Shown one piece after another: positions 1 through 7,696 of a stretch of DNA of 10,473 nucleotides. The notes beneath the pieces are model-generated. The model was given only the letters and a program-made list of their open reading frames with translations, made no database searches and had not been told where the DNA came from. The stretch is from positions 1 to 10,473 of the forward strand of contig JAYWEL010000134.1 of the NCBI GenBank assembly GCA_043779285.1, given 5' to 3'. The translations under genes were made by a program, and so were the position numbers. The first letter of the stretch is position 1; every line of letters starts with the position of its first letter. The stretch comes from MGR-bin208 sp043779285 (GTDB lineage: Bacteria; Bacteroidota; Bacteroidia; Chitinophagales; Chitinophagaceae).

Positions 1-862
1 CAAATCCGCCTATCACTTCATCACCTTCAAATCCCTTACTGTTTATATCATCGTATAATAACATAGCACCGGCAAGATCCTGTGTCAGCATACAGTTTAA
101 TAAATTAAAATAGTAGTCTGCATCTAATATGTTTAAATGTTCAAGTGTATTGGCATAGTTTATTTGACTATTGGTAAAACTGGCAATTTTATCCATGATG
201 CTTAATGCATCCCGCATACAACCTTCACTTTTTTGTGCAATCACTTGCAGCGCTGCTTTTTCCGACTGGATTTCTTCTTTTTCGCAAATGGAGTGCAAAT
301 GATCAACCGTGTCAATCAGGGTGATTCGTTTAAAATCAAAAATCTGACACCTTGAAAGTATCGTTGGTAATATTTTATGTTTTTCTGTAGTTGCCAGAAT
401 AAAAATGGCGAATGATGGGGGCTCTTCCAGAGTTTTTAAAAAAGCATTGAAAGCTGAAGCAGATAACATGTGTACCTCATCTATGATATACACTTTATAT
501 TTTCCTGCTTGTGGTGCAAACCGAATTTGATCTACTAATGTTCGGATATCATCAACCGAATTATTACTTGCCGCATCCAGTTCATGTATGTTCAGCGAAG
601 TTCCATTATTAAACGAATTACAAGAATTACATGTGTTACAGGCTTCCCCGTTTTCTAATTTGGTTTCGCAATTAATTGTTTTAGCTAAAATTCTTGCACA
701 GGTTGTTTTGCCTACGCCCCTTGGCCCGCAAAATAAAAAAGCATGTGCCAGTTGATTGTGATTAATGGCATTCTTCAGTGTGGTGGTTATATGCGATTGG
801 CCGATGACCGTATCAAAAGTCTGTGGTCTGTATTTCCTTGCCGATACGACGAATTTGTCCAT
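1..862 (-). CDS. dnaX: DNA polymerase III subunit gamma/tau, N-terminal part (cut by window edge)
   Basis: This is the ATPase of the clamp loader, which opens the sliding clamp and places it on primed DNA at the replication fork. The reading frame is open from the ATG at 862 to position 1, about 287 codons, so the C-terminal domains lie outside the window. Visible in order are the SARKYRPQTF start (residues 7-16), Walker A GPRGVGKT (46-53), four zinc-type cysteines C65, C75, C78 and C81, Walker B DEVH (128-131), sensor 1 LATTEKHK (156-163), the SRC arginine finger (170-172) and sensor 2 GCMRDALS (214-221). All catalytic residues expected of an active DnaX are present, which separates it from the ATPase-dead HolB. 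No convincing Bacteroidota promoter is visible in the 92 bp upstream. Whether a shorter gamma form is made by frameshifting cannot be judged, because that region is missing. Confidence 0.96.
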   Translation of the reverse strand, partial: MDKFVVSARKYRPQTFDTVIGQSHITTTLKNAINHNQLAHAFLFCGPRGVGKTTCARILAKTINCETKLENGEACNTCNSCNSFNNGTSLNIHELDAASNNSVDDIRTLVDQIRFAPQAGKYKVYIIDEVHMLSASAFNAFLKTLEEPPSFAIFILATTEKHKILPTILSRCQIFDFKRITLIDTVDHLHSICEKEEIQSEKAALQVIAQKSEGCMRDALSIMDKIASFTNSQINYANTLEHLNILDADYYFNLLNCMLTQDLAGAMLLYDDINSKGFEGDEVIGGF

Positions 863-954
863 GTGGCGAATTTAAGTTTTTCTGATTTAAGAATTTGTTT
901 AAGATTGATGAATGTGTGAATAAGAATTTATTCAGGAACTTTTAGTGTAAAAAA

Positions 955-2124
955 CTATTCCAAAATGGGGTGTCTTTTAAATTCTTTAGACCGGTCAAAC
1001 AGATATCGGTAAGTTACCAGTTTTCGGCTTTGAAAAGCCCCGCCCAAGTTTTCGGCAATGTTTAGCATTTTGGGGTTGAAATCACCGATCCACTGCATTT
1101 CGTATTCTGTATAGGGTGTTTTATCCTGTATAAAATTAGCGGCTTCTACTATCAGGAAAGAATCGATGCCTTTACCGTGATATTCCGGAACTACACCAAA
1201 TACCAACCCATTGAATTTTTTGCTGGGTTTGGTTCTTTGCAAGATTAAAAATTTTAATTTATGCCATATGTCAAATTTGCCATTGAGATATTTGAACCAT
1301 TGGTTCAAATCCGGAATATTGATAAACATGGCGATGGGCTCATTTTTATCGTACACAAACCAGTTGATCTTTTCATCCATGATCTGTTTCATATTATTGA
1401 ACATTGTTAGCACTGCTTTTTGTTCAATTTGCTTAATGCCTCCATGCCCTGCCCAGGCTTTATTGTAAATAATAGTAAAATCGGCAGCGAATTTTTCTAA
1501 TTTATTTTTTTTTATATGAATGGCTTTAAAGTCGGGGTTTTCAGCAACAGGTAAATACCGTTCCATTACTTTTTCAGTCAGTCCGTCTTTCGGATTAAGT
1601 CCGAAACAAATTTGGTTGAAAAAAACCTTGAAACCATAGTTCTCAAAAAGTTCCTGATAATAAGGCGGATTATAATTCATGCAATACAAGGGTTCCTGAA
1701 AACCTTCCGTTACCAAGCCCCACCAACGATCCCTTTCGCCAAAATTTATTGGTCCGTCCATGGCTTCCATGCCTTTATTCAATAACCAATGTTTTGCTAC
1801 ATCCATCAGTATATCAGCTGCACGTTGATCGTTGGTGCAATCGAAAAACCCAATACCGCCAACATGTACATCATCTCCAATTGTTTTATATTTCGAATTT
1901 GTAAAAGCGGCAATGCGACCAAGCAAGTTTCCTTCAGCATCTTTTAAAACCCATCGAATGGCTTCACCAAAACGAAACGCTTTATTTTTTTGCAGATTAA
2001 AAACATCCTGAATGTCTTTATCAAGTGGGCGTATATAATTGGGATTGCCTTTATTGATCAATACATTGACTTCAATAAATTCTTCCGCAAGTTTCTTATT
2101 GTTTACTTCTATTATTTCCATCAT
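955..2124 (-). CDS. uncharacterised GNAT-like acyltransferase-type protein
   Basis: The protein has 389 residues and no signal peptide or membrane segment, so it is probably cytosolic. The C-terminal third looks like a GNAT acetyltransferase fold: the stretch VVPEYHGKGIDSFLI (about 310-325) resembles the acetyl-CoA pyrophosphate loop, followed by a helix and strands ending in RKLVTYRYLF. The N-terminal half is also GNAT-like, with GRIAAF as a core strand and a conserved-looking block MDGPINFGERDRWWG rich in charged and aromatic residues. I recognise this as a protein type common in Bacteroidota and usually left as hypothetical or N-acetyltransferase; the substrate is unknown. Two tandem ATG codons (2122-2124 and 2119-2121) are equally plausible starts. 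It lies 92 bp upstream of dnaX on the same strand, so the two may be co-transcribed, but nothing links their functions. Confidence 0.8.
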   Translation of the reverse strand: MMEIIEVNNKKLAEEFIEVNVLINKGNPNYIRPLDKDIQDVFNLQKNKAFRFGEAIRWVLKDAEGNLLGRIAAFTNSKYKTIGDDVHVGGIGFFDCTNDQRAADILMDVAKHWLLNKGMEAMDGPINFGERDRWWGLVTEGFQEPLYCMNYNPPYYQELFENYGFKVFFNQICFGLNPKDGLTEKVMERYLPVAENPDFKAIHIKKNKLEKFAADFTIIYNKAWAGHGGIKQIEQKAVLTMFNNMKQIMDEKINWFVYDKNEPIAMFINIPDLNQWFKYLNGKFDIWHKLKFLILQRTKPSKKFNGLVFGVVPEYHGKGIDSFLIVEAANFIQDKTPYTEYEMQWIGDFNPKMLNIAENLGGAFQSRKLVTYRYLFDRSKEFKRHPILE

Positions 2125-2182
2125 CCGTTGGGGCGTTGTAAAATCCCTTGCAAATAAACTAAAAAGCTTTTACAAAGATTAG

Positions 2183-2213
2183 ATAGCTTATATAAAACAT
2201 ATTTAAAAGCTAT
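2183..2213. repeat. inverted repeat in the gap between the GNAT-like gene and atpD
   Basis: ATAGCTT (2183-2189) and AAGCTAT (2207-2213) are perfect 7-bp inverted arms around a 17-bp AT-only-like spacer. Just beside it at 2162-2171 lies the 10-bp palindrome AAAAGCTTTT, which shares the AGCTT word. The position between divergent genes would suit a dimeric regulator, but AT-rich DNA makes such repeats often by chance. Apart from this and the atpD promoter, I see nothing else in the 307-bp gap 2125-2431. A loose TAATCTTTG on the minus strand (2173-2181) is one base too long for the -7 consensus and has no -33 partner. Confidence 0.25.
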
Positions 2214-2305
2214 TGCCATTACAAAAACGATCTATTAAAGTTGTATTCTAAAAATATTTAATTCAACAATAAAACGGTCAATTTTAAAAATGTATCATTT
2301 TCAAA

Positions 2306-2336
2306 TTGGCTATTTATCTGTTCCCCCTTACCTTTG
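2306..2336 (+). promoter_or_regulatory. Bacteroidota-type promoter of atpDC
   Basis: TTG at 2306-2308 and TACCTTTG at 2329-2336 match both parts of the Bacteroidota housekeeping promoter (TTG, then TAnnTTTG) with a 20-bp spacer, within the usual range. Transcription would begin near 2342, leaving an AT-rich leader of about 90 bases before the atpD ATG and no Shine-Dalgarno sequence, as is normal for highly expressed genes in this phylum. Confidence 0.75.
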
Positions 2337-2431
2337 CGCCCAAAATAGGAACGATTTATTGATTTTCTTCAAGACATCGGTTCAGTTTCAACTCTAATTG
2401 ATTTTATTTAAACTCTATTATTTAGTAAGAT

Positions 2432-3931
2432 ATGGCAAACGCAGGTAAGGTAAAACAGATAATCGGTGCCGTTGTTGACGTTCAATTCGACGGAAAGCTT
2501 CCCGATATTTACAATGCATTAGAATTAATTAAAGAAAATGGGGAAAAGCTGGTATTGGAAGTTCAGCAACACTTAGGACAGGATAGTGTTCGTTGTATTG
2601 CCATGGATGGTACCGAAGGACTAGTTCGCGGAGCTAAGGTTGTTGATACCGAATTAGGTATTACCATGCCGGTTGGAGAAGATATTAAAGGTCGTTTATT
2701 TAATGTAACCGGAGATCCTATTGACGGATTACCTGCTGTTTCAAAAGTTAATGGACGCCCAATCCATAGCAAACCGCCAGCATTCGAAAATTTAAGTACT
2801 GCATCAGAAGTTTTATTTACCGGTATTAAAGTAATTGATTTGATTGAACCCTATTCAAAGGGTGGTAAAATTGGATTGTTTGGTGGAGCAGGGGTAGGTA
2901 AAACAGTTTTGATCCAGGAGTTGATCAATAATATTGCGAAAGCATATGCCGGTGTATCTGTTTTTGCAGGTGTAGGGGAAAGAACCCGTGAAGGAAATGA
3001 TCTGATGCGTGAAATGATTGAAGCAGGTATCATGAACTATGGCGATGCTTTCAAACACAGTATGGAAGAAGGTGGATGGGATTTATCTAAAGTAGATATG
3101 GAAGGGTTGAAAGATTCGAAAGCAACTTTCGTTTTCGGACAAATGAACGAACCTCCCGGAGCCCGTGCCCGTGTAGCTTTAAGCGGATTAACGATTGCTG
3201 AATATTACCGTGATGGTGATGGCCAGGGACAAGGACGTGATATCTTATTTTTCGTAGATAATATCTTCCGTTTTACACAAGCAGGATCTGAAGTATCGGC
3301 TTTATTAGGCCGTATGCCTTCTGCAGTAGGATACCAGCCAACACTTGCAACTGAAATGGGATTGATGCAAGAAAGAATTACATCCACTAAAAATGGTTCT
3401 ATTACGTCTGTACAGGCGGTTTATGTACCTGCAGATGATTTAACCGATCCGGCTCCGGCAACTACATTTGCTCACCTGGATGCAACAACCGTATTATCTC
3501 GTAAAATTGCAGATTTAGGTATCTATCCTGCGGTTGATCCATTGGATTCAACTTCAAGAATTTTGACTCCGTTAATTGTTGGGGATGTGCATTATAAATG
3601 TGCTAACCGGGTAAAATTGATTTTACAGCGTTATAAAGAATTGCAGGATATCATTGCAATCCTTGGTTTGGATGAATTGAGCGACGAAGATAAATTAACT
3701 GTATCCCGTGCAAGAAGAGTACAGCGTTTCTTATCTCAGCCTTTCCACGTGGCAGAAGCATTCACCGGATTAAAAGGAGTACTTGTTCCCATAGAAGAAA
3801 CAATTCGTGGATTTAATATGATTATGGATGGTGAAGTAGACGAACTTCCGGAAGCTGCATTCAACTTGGTAGGAACCATTGATGAAGCGATTGAAAAAGG
3901 AAAGAAATTATTAGCACAATCAAAAGGATAG
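2432..3931 (+). CDS. atpD: F1Fo ATP synthase subunit beta (EC 7.1.2.2)
   Basis: This is the catalytic subunit of the F1 head, which makes ATP from ADP and phosphate on the inner face of the membrane. It has the N-terminal beta-barrel (about 1-80), Walker A GGAGVGKT (151-158), the GERTREGNDL segment with the catalytic glutamate E183 and R184, Walker B ILFFVDN (271-277), the LGRMPSAVGYQPTLATEMG block, and DELSDED (414-420), the loop that contacts gamma and epsilon. At 499 residues it is about 40 longer than the E. coli protein. Most of the excess is an acidic insert near 200-228 after GNDLMREMIEAG and a glycine/glutamine-rich insert near 258-268 before Walker B; from what I know of the family, such inserts are typical of Bacteroidota. 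The start is fixed by MANAGKVKQIIGAVVDV. It is followed by atpC after 88 bp. Confidence 0.99.
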   Translation: MANAGKVKQIIGAVVDVQFDGKLPDIYNALELIKENGEKLVLEVQQHLGQDSVRCIAMDGTEGLVRGAKVVDTELGITMPVGEDIKGRLFNVTGDPIDGLPAVSKVNGRPIHSKPPAFENLSTASEVLFTGIKVIDLIEPYSKGGKIGLFGGAGVGKTVLIQELINNIAKAYAGVSVFAGVGERTREGNDLMREMIEAGIMNYGDAFKHSMEEGGWDLSKVDMEGLKDSKATFVFGQMNEPPGARARVALSGLTIAEYYRDGDGQGQGRDILFFVDNIFRFTQAGSEVSALLGRMPSAVGYQPTLATEMGLMQERITSTKNGSITSVQAVYVPADDLTDPAPATTFAHLDATTVLSRKIADLGIYPAVDPLDSTSRILTPLIVGDVHYKCANRVKLILQRYKELQDIIAILGLDELSDEDKLTVSRARRVQRFLSQPFHVAEAFTGLKGVLVPIEETIRGFNMIMDGEVDELPEAAFNLVGTIDEAIEKGKKLLAQSKG

Positions 3932-3941
3932 TTAAATTTTA

Positions 3942-3977
3942 GGTTCCATAATTTTTTATTTAAATGTTATGGAAACC
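3942..3977 (+). promoter_or_regulatory. intercistronic hairpin between atpD and atpC
   Basis: GGTTCCATAA (3942-3951) pairs with TTATGGAAACC (3967-3977), giving ten base pairs with one bulged A around a 15-base loop that contains six consecutive T. The 3' arm is followed by GGAAAG rather than a T run, so it is not a standard Rho-independent terminator. A stem here could mark an RNA processing site, protect the atpD transcript end or lower read-through into atpC, which fits the three-to-one need for beta over epsilon. The function is inferred. Confidence 0.5.
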
Positions 3978-4019
3978 GGAAAGTAAAAAACCCGAAATAA
4001 GTTTTAAAAGAACGGCTTT

Positions 4020-4277
4020 ATGAATTTAGAAATATTAACACCGGAAAAAAAAATATATAGTGGCGAGGTTTACGGCGTTCAAATGCCAGGAATTAACGGG
4101 TCGTTTGAAGTGTTGGAAAAACATGCTCCATTAGTAAGTGCATTGGCTCCCGGGAAAGTGAAAGTTTTAATTGATAAGCAAAACCAGGTTGCTTTTTATG
4201 ATATTAAAAGTGGGTTTGTTGAAGTCATCAATAACAAGGTAACAGTTCTGGTAGAAGGTGCTACCGCTGTTGAATAA
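4020..4277 (+). CDS. atpC: F1Fo ATP synthase subunit epsilon, short form
   Basis: Epsilon sits on the central stalk and joins gamma to the c-ring. The 85 residues cover the N-terminal beta-sandwich only: MNLEILTPEKKIYSGEV, the GSFEVLEKHAPLVSAL core block, and IKSGFVEVINNKVTVLVE at the end. The E. coli protein has about 139 residues; the missing part is the C-terminal helical pair that inhibits ATP hydrolysis. The stop is followed at once by a terminator and there is no frameshifted remainder after it, so the short form is genuine and, as far as I know, usual in Bacteroidota. It is the last gene of the atpDC unit. Confidence 0.95.
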   Translation: MNLEILTPEKKIYSGEVYGVQMPGINGSFEVLEKHAPLVSALAPGKVKVLIDKQNQVAFYDIKSGFVEVINNKVTVLVEGATAVE

Positions 4278-4319
4278 TACAACTGGAAAAGCCAGTTAGT
4301 CGCTAACCCGTGAAAAAAT

Positions 4320-4352
4320 AACCCCCGACATTTAGTTGGGGGTTTTGTTTTA
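4320..4352. terminator. bidirectional Rho-independent terminator between atpC and the yqgE-family gene
   Basis: The stem is AACCCCCGAC (4320-4329) with GTTGGGGGTT (4335-4344), ten pairs including one G-U, and the loop is ATTTA. Reading right it is followed by TTTGTTTTATTT; reading left it is followed by TATTTTTTC. It can therefore end both atpDC and the converging yqgE-family transcript. A smaller stem, AACTGG/CCAGTT at 4281-4297, lies just upstream without a T run. Confidence 0.88.
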
Positions 4353-4353
4353 T

Positions 4354-4905
4354 TTAATTCAGTTGCGGATCTATGGGGAAATTTATAAGTCCTTCAAACT
4401 TGCCTCCCAAATGTCTCAAGGAGTCTTTCCAAACTTCATTGATTTTTTTCTGGAATAATAATTTGCGTGTCGCCTTTACCGTAAGCCAGGATTTTTCTAT
4501 CAATTCAAGATTTAGCTGATCGCTTTCCCAACCAGAATAACCGATAAAGAATTTGATTTTGCCGGGATTGATCGTTTTTGATTTGATCTGTTTTACCAGT
4601 ATATCAAAATCTCCGCCCCAATAAATCCCTTCCATCACTTTTTGTCCACCCGGTATTTCGTCGGGGTATTGATGTAAAAAATGTAAACTGTTTGTTTGTA
4701 CAGGTCCTCCAAAATATACAGGCAATTCAAATCCTTCTAAATCCGGAACAAATTCATCGATTGTATTGTCTAATTGCCTGTTCAATACAAAGCCAACACT
4801 GCCTGCTTCTTTATGCTCGCATAAAAAAACTACGGTGCGTAAAAAATTGGGATCTTTTAAAAAAGGATCTGCAATCAATAATATTCCTGAATCTGGATTT
4901 ACCAT
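4354..4905 (-). CDS. YqgE/AlgH family protein (UPF0301)
   Basis: A 183-residue cytosolic protein matching the YqgE/AlgH family along its whole length. Typical blocks are GILLIADPFLKDPNFLRTVV (about 7-26), GSVGFVLNRQLDN (about 35-47), VYFGGPVQ with its double glycine (about 63-70), and IGYSGWESDQLNLEL with the family signature GYSGW (about 121-135). The biochemical role of the family is not settled; AlgH was once linked to alginate control in Pseudomonas, which need not apply here. It starts with ATG at 4905. TACATTG just before the start is one T short of a -7 box. It shares the terminator with atpC and faces away from the histidine kinase gene across 197 bp. Confidence 0.93.
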   Translation of the reverse strand: MVNPDSGILLIADPFLKDPNFLRTVVFLCEHKEAGSVGFVLNRQLDNTIDEFVPDLEGFELPVYFGGPVQTNSLHFLHQYPDEIPGGQKVMEGIYWGGDFDILVKQIKSKTINPGKIKFFIGYSGWESDQLNLELIEKSWLTVKATRKLLFQKKINEVWKDSLRHLGGKFEGLINFPIDPQLN

Positions 4906-5042
4906 AGCACCAATGTAATATATTAATTAATAAACATGAAAAAGATGAGCATTATTTTTTATTCTAAGTTTATTTTTTTAAGCTGCATTGTTAAATAAAT
5001 CCTGTTTTATTTATAGTAGTTTCAAAAAAGTGCTCAACTGTT

Positions 5043-5050
5043 TAAATTTG
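5043..5050 (+). promoter_or_regulatory. possible -7 element of the histidine kinase gene
   Basis: TAAATTTG fits the Bacteroidota -7 consensus TAnnTTTG exactly and lies 52 bp before the GTG start. No clear TTG is found 19-23 bp upstream; the nearest candidate is a weak GTTTC at about 5019-5023, so this is only a partial promoter match. Confidence 0.4.
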
Positions 5051-5102
5051 CTTCTATTTTTAATCATTATTCCATGCTAATTTTCAGCAATTAATATTAT
5101 TT

Positions 5103-6458
5103 GTGAAGAGAACTTTTCCTGTCATTATCGCACTGATTACCCTTTCATTGATTGGCATAATCTATATCCAGGTTTCTTGGATAAAAAACATGTTATTGGT
5201 AAAGGAGGAGCAGGTTAAAGATAAATTAGAAAAAGTAACAACATCGGTTGGTGAAGAACTTGCTCAAGTAAAAGGTTTCTATTCTTCCACACCAAACCGG
5301 TCTTATCAAAGTATTCAGCCAGATGATTTCAGTTTCGATTATTACCGGCCAGTAACTGTAGGGCAACGTTTCAGTACTTCTGAAATAACAGATAAATTAA
5401 AAAAGGCTTTTGCAAATGTAAAATTGGAAAAGCCGAAATTTGAATTTGCGTTGGCTACACTGAACTCCCGTGGAATGCTTGGATATGTGGAAAGACAAAC
5501 AACAAACTTTGCCAATGCTTATGCGGATACCTTGCACAATTATTCCTGGGTTTATGCATTGATACCACCCAGCGGATCGGCAGCTGAAAACTTAGCACCC
5601 GATGAAATCTTAATTGTCGTTGTCCGGGATATTAAAAATATTGTTTTGCAATCTTTAGGGTGGCATATTATTGCGGCCATTCTTTTTTCCCTGATTATTA
5701 TTTCTGCATTTTACCTGACAGTAAATACCATGTTGAGGCAGAAAAAAAACAGTGAGATAAAGAATGATTTCATAAATAATATGACACATGAGTTTAAAAC
5801 GCCGCTTGCTACTATATCCTTAGCAGTGGATGCTTTGCGAAATGAAAAAGTGATCAATGACAAAGAGAAAATGGGTTATTTTAGAAATATTATCAAAGAA
5901 GAAAATCAACGGATGAATCGGCAGGTTGAAACTATTTTAAGAGCGGCACTGCTGGATAAAAATGAAGTTGATCTTCTACTTAAGCCCATTCATGTACATC
6001 AGGTTATTAATGATGTGGTCGATAATTTTACGCTACAACTCAATGATAAAAAGGGGAAAGTACATGTTGATTTAAGTGCATCAAATGATTTGATAGACGC
6101 AGATGAAGTTCATTTTTCAAATCTTATCAATAATCTTTTTGATAACTCTGTAAAATACTCAAAAGAAAATGTGCCACCTGACTTAAAGATCAGCACTACA
6201 ACAAATGAAAAAACTATTTTCATTAAACTGGAAGACAATGGTATCGGGATGACCAAAGAAACATTGAAACGAATTTTCGAAAAATTCTACCGTGTTCATA
6301 CAGGCAACCTACATAATGTAAAAGGCTTTGGTCTTGGATTGAGTTATGTAAAAACAATGGTGGATGCATTAGGAGGAGAAATAAAAGCAGAAAGCATGTT
6401 AGGAAAAGGTTCCACTTTTACTATTGAACTACCATTAAAAAAAACAGCATCCGTTTAA
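5103..6458 (+). CDS. membrane sensor histidine kinase
   Basis: A 451-residue two-component sensor kinase. Transmembrane helix 1 spans about residues 5-27 and helix 2 about 184-208; between them is a periplasmic sensor region of about 155 residues that I cannot assign to a known domain. The H-box NMTHEFKTPL carries the phospho-accepting histidine H229. The ATPase part has the N-box with N344 and N348, the G1 box DNGIGM (D378) and the G2 box GFGLGL (408-413), so all catalytic motifs are intact. The start is GTG: upstream in frame there is only a stop (5061) and no ATG, and the next internal Met is after helix 1. No response regulator gene lies on either side, so the partner must be elsewhere. 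Its stop overlaps the queA stop on the other strand. Confidence 0.92.
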   Translation: MKRTFPVIIALITLSLIGIIYIQVSWIKNMLLVKEEQVKDKLEKVTTSVGEELAQVKGFYSSTPNRSYQSIQPDDFSFDYYRPVTVGQRFSTSEITDKLKKAFANVKLEKPKFEFALATLNSRGMLGYVERQTTNFANAYADTLHNYSWVYALIPPSGSAAENLAPDEILIVVVRDIKNIVLQSLGWHIIAAILFSLIIISAFYLTVNTMLRQKKNSEIKNDFINNMTHEFKTPLATISLAVDALRNEKVINDKEKMGYFRNIIKEENQRMNRQVETILRAALLDKNEVDLLLKPIHVHQVINDVVDNFTLQLNDKKGKVHVDLSASNDLIDADEVHFSNLINNLFDNSVKYSKENVPPDLKISTTTNEKTIFIKLEDNGIGMTKETLKRIFEKFYRVHTGNLHNVKGFGLGLSYVKTMVDALGGEIKAESMLGKGSTFTIELPLKKTASV

Positions 6459-7690
6459 TTTTTATTGATCCAAAATAAATTTCCATCTCCATAGCTTAAA
6501 AAACGGTAATTGTTCTCCAGTGCAAATTCATAAACATTTTTCCAGTTTGGCCCTATTAGTGCTGCTATCAATAATAATAGAGTGGATTGCGGTTGATGGA
6601 AATTTGTGATGATTGCATCCGGTATTTTAACTTTATATCCTGGTGCAATTAATAATTGAGTTTTGGAAAATAATTGATTCATTTCATGTTTTTGCATCCA
6701 TTGTAATAAAGAATATAATGCATCTTCTTTGCGCACATTGTATGACTCTAATGCATATGCATCCCATTGCATAATGTTTAAAGAGGTAGGGTCAATGTTT
6801 GGATCTATTATTGTTTTTACTCCTAACCAGTAAAGACTTTCCAGCGTTCTGATAGAAGTGGTACCTACGGTGATGATTGGTTTGTCAAAATTATCAATCA
6901 GGTTTTGAATAAAAATCCGGCTCACCTGAATAAACTCTGCATGCATATCATGATCTTCCAGTTTCTCCGCTTTAACTGGCTTAAAAGTTCCTGCACCAAC
7001 ATGTAGCGTTACAAAATTAGAACTGATATTTTTTTGTTTCAGTTTCTCAAATATTTCATCGGTGAAATGCAAGCCGGCGGTAGGTGCTGCAACCGAGCCA
7101 TCATGATGGGCATAGATTGTTTGATATCTTTTTGTATCCGATTCTTCTACTTTTCTTTTTATATATGGAGGAAGGGGAATTAATCCGGCAAGGTGAAGGA
7201 TCTCTGCAAAACAATATTCATTATTATCCCAACTGAGTTCAATCTGAAAACTATCTGCAGTCCTTTCAATGAATGAAGCTTTTACAATTATTGTCGAGTC
7301 CTCTAATTGAATTTGTTTTTCCAAAATCATTCCTTGATTCCATTTTGATGCACCACCAATCAAGCATTTCCATAGTACAATACCTTTTTGCAACATGGCT
7401 GTTGTAATATCGGGATAAATGGATGCAGGTTCCAAACAAAAAATTTCAATAACCCCGCCGGTTGGTTTTTGAAAAAGTAAACGAGCTTCTACAACCTTCG
7501 TGTCATTAAAAATTAGGAAAGAATTTTCGGGAATATGTGCATCTAAATTTCGATAAATGGATTCAACAATTTCTCCGTTTTTGTAAATGAGTAATTTGGA
7601 CGAATCCCTTTCTGCCAATGGGTAATTTGCAATAAATTGTTCGGGAAGATGATAACTATAGTCAGTTATCGACATGTTTTTGGGGTGCAT
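6455..7690 (-). CDS. queA: S-adenosylmethionine:tRNA ribosyltransferase-isomerase (EC 2.4.99.17)
   Basis: QueA transfers and isomerises the ribosyl group of S-adenosylmethionine onto preQ1 in position 34 of tRNAs with GUN anticodons, giving epoxyqueuosine. Family blocks are DYSYHLPEQFIANYPLAERD near the N-terminus, GSVAAPTAGLHFT (about 198-210), VTLHVGAGTFKPV (about 226-238), TVGTTSIRTLESL (about 272-284), and FLSYGDGNLF near the C-terminus. At 411 residues it is longer than the E. coli enzyme (356); the main extra piece is about 50 residues after TLESL, a form I associate with this part of Bacteroidota. Two starts are possible: ATG at 7690 (MHPKNMSITDY) or ATG at 7675 (MSITDYSYHLPE), and the second matches the usual QueA N-terminus better. 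The gene is alone on its strand. Confidence 0.97.
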   Translation of the reverse strand: MHPKNMSITDYSYHLPEQFIANYPLAERDSSKLLIYKNGEIVESIYRNLDAHIPENSFLIFNDTKVVEARLLFQKPTGGVIEIFCLEPASIYPDITTAMLQKGIVLWKCLIGGASKWNQGMILEKQIQLEDSTIIVKASFIERTADSFQIELSWDNNEYCFAEILHLAGLIPLPPYIKRKVEESDTKRYQTIYAHHDGSVAAPTAGLHFTDEIFEKLKQKNISSNFVTLHVGAGTFKPVKAEKLEDHDMHAEFIQVSRIFIQNLIDNFDKPIITVGTTSIRTLESLYWLGVKTIIDPNIDPTSLNIMQWDAYALESYNVRKEDALYSLLQWMQKHEMNQLFSKTQLLIAPGYKVKIPDAIITNFHQPQSTLLLLIAALIGPNWKNVYEFALENNYRFLSYGDGNLFWINKN

Positions 7691-7696
7691 ATATTT

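Noticed and set aside
918..933. GAATAA/TTATTC stem after the GNAT-like gene as a terminator
   Set aside because: The stem is six A/T-rich pairs with no following T run on the minus strand, too weak to call; read-through into dnaX is likely.
1211..1468. Rightward 85-codon open frame
   Set aside because: It lies antisense inside the GNAT-like gene and has no recognisable protein features or promoter.
2563..3387. Several leftward open frames of 60-69 codons
   Set aside because: All are antisense shadows of atpD, whose protein is unmistakable.
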